Shown in pieces: positions 49,501 to 55,500 of a stretch of DNA of 60,000 nucleotides. The notes beneath the pieces are model-generated. The model was not told the origin of the DNA and ran no database searches. It saw nothing but the letters and a program-made list of their open reading frames with translations. Position numbers and translations under genes: made by a program. The DNA comes from Diphasiastrum complanatum. Taxonomy: Eukaryota > Streptophyta > Lycopodiopsida > Lycopodiales > Lycopodiaceae. Where the stretch lies: NCBI GenBank assembly GCA_029204225.1, contig CM055101.1, positions 44,456,180-44,516,179 of the forward strand, in the 5' to 3' direction. Every line of letters begins with the position of its first letter. The stretch's first letter is position 1.

Positions 49501-52500
49501 AACAAGATTGAGCAACACCATACCGACGTTCAATCATGGGCGATGTTCTCAAGAGCATGAATAGATCTGGTAAATCTGGCCCCCAAATTTCTTTCGTTTC
49601 AGCCACTTGCATTGAGTGTCTATTGTGAGAGCGGAAAGCTCTCAACATTCGTGTACGAGGCATCCCTGATTCACTTGATGCGATCAGGGAAGCTCAAAAG
49701 CTTTTGGAAGGAAACCATCAGCGCCACATCATAGGATTGGATACAGCTTGGCAAATTATGTTTCACGTCAGCGGAACATCGACGTGAAGTGCAAAACCAA
49801 TTGGACACGTAACTTCAAAGATTTGGAATATGAGCTCCTCATCCATCACGCTAATATGATATCCTTTGTACTTTCCACGCTCCTTAATAAAGCTATCGTG
49901 TATAGATTTCCATCTTCTTGGTTTACCAACATATCTACCCCATAACAAGTGATGACCCCATGAAATTCGTCAACTACCATACTAGTATATTATAGCAAAG
50001 CTCTATAGGACGACCATAGACAAAGGTGAGTAGTGAAGCCGAATCTAGATGATTACGCTTCTGGGCTCATCACTCTACATCAGATCACATTTTCACCCTT
50101 AGGTCCTTAGTTAAGGAGGCTAGATCTAGGAGAGAGAGGGTTTATTGTTGTTTTTGTTGAATTTAGGAAAGCCTTTGACTTTGTGCCATGTCACATGCTG
50201 ATCCAGAGACTAAGCAATCTTGGTTTCTCCATAGACACAATGCTAGTTATTATGACACTATATGAGATAGTCATGGGTGCTTCAAGATAAATGAGGGGAT
50301 ATATGAGCAAGTGGATAGCACTATTGTTGTGAAGCAAGGTGGATCTCTTTCACCTCAATTATTTGGATTGCATATTGATGAGCTAGAGAGGGTCATTGGC
50401 CAAGACGGTGGACATGTTTATTACAGTGCCACTCCGACAATTTGCTCTCTTTTCGCACCGCCTGGGGTTTGGAGGTCAATACGAAGGAGACCAAAGTTAT
50501 GGTCTTCAATACCTCTAGAGCATATATGCAATGCCAAGATTTCACATTGGATGGCCAGCTACTAGAGCTAGCCAAAAACCTTCTACGTAGGTCACTTACT
50601 AAAGATAGTAAGCCCTACATTGAACTAGATCCTAGAGCCTACGTTGAGCTACCTCATGATTGACGAGTAGTTGTTGACTAGTAGATAGGTAGGTAGGGTA
50701 GGTGTGGTAGGTGAGTAGGCAGGGTAGGTTCCTATGGTAGGTGAGACGAGAGAGAGAAAGCTAAAATGGCTATAAACAAGAGAGGCTTCAATGAGCTATA
50801 GCAGCCATTATTCTTGTACCTTCAAGCTGTCTCATTGTACTTGAGATTGTACTCGTGTTTACTAATAATAGAATGCTAGTTGCTCTTGTGTTTACAAGTC
50901 ATAATGGAGAATGAGAGCTTTGTACTTCGTTGTTATGTTTCATTTAATGCTTGTTGTGCACATCATTAAATGATGATGAAGTGTACGTAATCTAGTACAA
51001 TCTAGATTTAAATTAATTCAATTTATAGCATTTATAGATTAGTGTAGTGTTCACTCAGTTTTAGATCCTATATATCAGAGTTTTCTTCATGGTATCAGAG
51101 CAGGGATTGAGGCAACATAATACAATCCATACTATTCTGTACATAGCATTTTGAGCCTCTTTTGGCGTACTTCAAGTGGGTATCTTCGACATTGGGGTCT
51201 TCTTCTTGGTTGCTGCCCTACTTTAAGGAGGCTTTGAGAACATTTTATACACCTATAACTTGCTGGATTTTTCACTACTATTGGGCAGCTTTACTTCCTA
51301 TTTGGCACCCTATATGGTGGAAGTTTTGTTGGTCATTTCATCATCCATTGTCTGTTAGATTTTCTCCCACTACCAGGCAACACATATTCCTTCTTGGCAG
51401 CCTAGTCATTGGACATTTTGGCAACATCTTCATTCTTTATCCCTTGTTAGGTTTGCTCGTACTATTGGGCATCACTTATTCGTTGTTTTGTGATCTTTTA
51501 CAATTCTGCAGGTGTTATCAGGTCGTACCAGCAAAGTAAAATTGTAGAGAGGTACTGCAGTCCCGTACAGTACTTGCAGAAGTCCGGAATAGACAGTACA
51601 TGTGCAGTACAACACTAGGACAAGGGCATTTATGAAGAAGTTCCATAGATGCATTGCGTTCTAGAACATAGAGTTTCAATTACGTTCCATTTCCGGAGCA
51701 TTTTGTTTCGGAACTTTTTTTAGATTTTTTTTCTTAGGTGTCTTAGAAAGGAAAAGAGCCATAAAATACTTTGCACACGTTGAAATACCTTGTATTGGGT
51801 ATTATATTTTAAGCACTTATCTCTATACATTCACTAGAAAATTGGAATTGAGACTCCATTTGATTTGAACAAGATTCAAATTCAAATTGAGTATTTTTTT
51901 TAAGGCTTTCCGGAGTCAAGATGTATGAAGTTAGAAACTTTAATTTTACTGACAATACTATATAGATGTGGCATGTGCGGAAGCAAGATAGGTGATACAG
52001 TGACTAATATCCTAATCAATTTGTAACATATAATCACACAAATTTTCAGCAATCCTATTCAGTGCACAAATTTAGCAAACTAGTCACATTTATGAGCTAG
52101 ATTTTCAAAACAGATTCATCCTTTTAGCAAAATTTTAATAGAACTAATTGGGTTCAATTTCAAGAGCTTTGACGAAGGCACTCGCCTCTGTGTTAACTTT
52201 AAAGATGAATAAGATGACCATCAAAAATAGATATCCCTTGATCTAATGGACTTTCTGAATGGAGCAAAGTATTTCTCCAAGATAGACCTTAGATCAGGTT
52301 ACCATCAGATAAGAATTAGGAATGAGGATGTTCCTAAGACTGATTTTTGAACTAGGCATGGCATTATAAGGTTCTGGAGTTACCGTTTGGACTCTTGAAT
52401 GCACCCACCACTTTCGAACAATTGATGAATGATATTCTTTGTCCATATCTAGGAAATTTTGTGGTCATGGATTTGGATGACATATTAATTGCAGACCCTT

Positions 52501-55500
52501 GAGGAGCATGAAGAGCATCTTTGTATTGTCGTGGGGTTGTTAAGACAAGAAAGGCTTTATGCTAAGGAGTTGAAATGTGAGTTCTTTTAGACCAAACTCA
52601 TGTACCTGGACCATATCATTTCCGATCGGGGGATCGAGATTGAATATGATAAGGTTCGGTAAGGTGTGCGAATGGCCAATTCCGGAAACAATCCACGATG
52701 TAAAATCATTCCTTGGCTTCACAGGATTTTTTCACAGATTCATTGGACTACACTATTATAGCATTACCATTAACGAACATTATTAAGGGTGTGTAGCCGT
52801 AAAAAAAGTCCTCCTGTAGTTTGGATTGACTAAATGAATGAGAGTTTTGAGACTCTCAAGCACTGTGTTTCTACGGCTCCAATTTTACACATAAGTGATC
52901 CTAATAGACCATTTTGGTAGAAACGGATTCTACTGTATTCTACCTATGAGAAGGAACTTTTTGCAGTCATTCACGCATAAAAAATCTGGAGGCATTATTT
53001 ATATGGTGCCATATTTACGGTGATTACTGATCATCAACCCCTTCAAAGTTTACCCAGGTTCTAACACTACTGATTTCCAATTTCCCCCTTCTATTATCTC
53101 TCCAATAGTTAATTACTCTCCTCCCTTTTCATCTCACCTGTCTCCTCTCTCCTGATGTGTCTCCTTTCTCTTTCCCTTGAAAAGAGGCACACAAAACCCT
53201 TTTAATTAATTGTGACCTGAATCGGTATTCCAGACCCTGTTGTAATTTTTTTTTCCTAGTTTCAATGCTTTCCGATTCGAATCGGGGCCAAATGTTGCAA
53301 TGATGAATCGTGATTTGTTAGCCAATGAATCGAGATTTATGGAAATACTGCTAGCAACTCGAGTAATCAAAATTATAATCTACTGAATGAGTGTGTCAGC
53401 TCCTACTTATACTCTACTAAAATGAGGGCAAAAATGCTAGCACAGAAAATGGAGAGGCCATGCGAGTTGGCCAATCCCATCCATCCAAATCTGCCCTTCC
53501 ACCAAAGACCCACCACCCAATGGAAAAAATATTCACTTCCTTGTGAAGGAAACTCATCACTGCTCTTGCAAGTAGAATGGTTCTTGTGCCCATAAAGTCA
53601 AATAGGGACTGATAGTACTATAAGAGCCCTAAATGTACAGTCAACACTATTGGTCCATATGGTTGACAAAGTCTCTATTTGTATGTGGTAGCTTTTGTAT
53701 ATGACATGCTAGCTTTGTTGGCTATGTCAAGAAATCAGTTACCCACAGTTCCAACTTTGTAATATCAATCTCAATTCTTTTGAGGCTCTTAGGTCAATAT
53801 TGGCATCATATTCTTGCTAGGATGATACAAGCTTGTGTGCTATGTGCTACTATGGATTCTTACATTCTATATTATGGCTCTATTCAAATATTGAGGAATC
53901 TTTTTTTGCCTTTTCTAGCAATTGTGGCTTGTTTGCCTTACCTGGTGTGTATGCCCATTGCCCTTTTACCCACAACACATGATCTATTGGTAGTTCTGTT
54001 GTGACATTAGTTAGCTATAGGCTACTTATGGATGACAAATGATATTCTTGTTCCATTCCAAGGCTGCAGCAAGTCGCGATCCCAACGAATTGTGATTCGC
54101 AGGGAGAATCATGATTTCAGAATTTTTTTTTTAAACCTTAAAGTGCTGTTTTCTAGCAGTAGGCCGCGCGGACAGTGAGGGAGAATTTTTTTTCCCAGAT
54201 TTCTTGCTAGTTGGCGGATTGTGATGGTTGAATATCCAACGCGCATCTACTTGGCTATTTGGAGGCACTGTGCATGGTGGCAACGGAGTTTGAGCTGCAT
54301 GGGGCAAGAAATCGGCAAAAGAAACTTTTGTGAGTTTAGGCTTCTCTTTTTGCAAACGAATAGATTGAGCTATAGGCAACAAATTTGGGTGGATGTTTGT
54401 TCTAAACTAACTTTCTTTGGGCCCACAAACATTCCTACAATGTTATTTTTAGTTATCACCACGCATAATGAAAGATGTGAATGTATCACTCAAACCCCAT
54501 GTGTTTGTTTTGTCCCCCTTGCGAACTATGGTCAGGTTGTATCCTCTCTAGGTCTACTTTCTACATCTTTGATCGAGATGTGTGCTAGTTCTATTGTTGC
54601 TTCTATGGTTTCTTCAGTGCTTCTGCATCCATTGTCAGAGGATGTGTTTTCAGGACACTCTTGAGATTTATGGACTCCTTGTTGACCCCGCTTTCCTAGA
54701 TATTATTATACATTCTTGGGCATTGCTGATAGCTTGGATTCATGTTTCCTGTCATTCTTGGTTGTTGCATGATCCACTTAGTCTTCAGGTTCCTTGAGAT
54801 TCCCGGTTGCTACGTATCACTTGGTCTCCAATGATATTTTTGAGTTGTTGCTATGGTTGCCAAGTTGTCACTGTTGGGTGGTATTCATGGGCTAGCCGAC
54901 TCGCTTTGGATATCTCACTTGTTGGGGTACTGCATGATGACACTTTCTTATAGCGTTCTTGGGCTATTAGAGTGCCTTGAGTGATTTACAAGGTCATTCT
55001 AGTCTTTTATTTCTTGCATCTATCTCAGGTATACCGGCTTTAAAACAGCTTCATTGTGTCTATTACATTAGAGATACATTTATGGCATGATTTACAGTTG
55101 ACATACTATGCTTTGGGGGTTTTTGTGCGTTCATGTCCTCTCCTGATATCTCCATTGGTGCATGCATTTTCCTTGTTTTTCAATATCTTTGATTGAGTTC
55201 ATAACATGTATGTTGTTCTAGAACTCAAGGCTGCTTTTCTGATTGCATTCAGTCAATGGCAGGTCTAAGACTAGAGGTCAGGGACCTTTTCTGAGAGTGT
55301 GTGCAGTTTGTGTAATCTGTAACGAGTGTGGTAGGACATGGCCTTCATAGCGTCTAGGTGCCTTTGTTTCTGTTTGCTCAAGGCTAGAGAAACCATTTGA
55401 AGGTCAGAAGTTTTTTCTTTGAGCACATATTTCGGAGTGTTACTCTATTAGATGTCATATCCAGAAATTTTTAACGATATGCTTGCCTTCAAAGTTGAGG

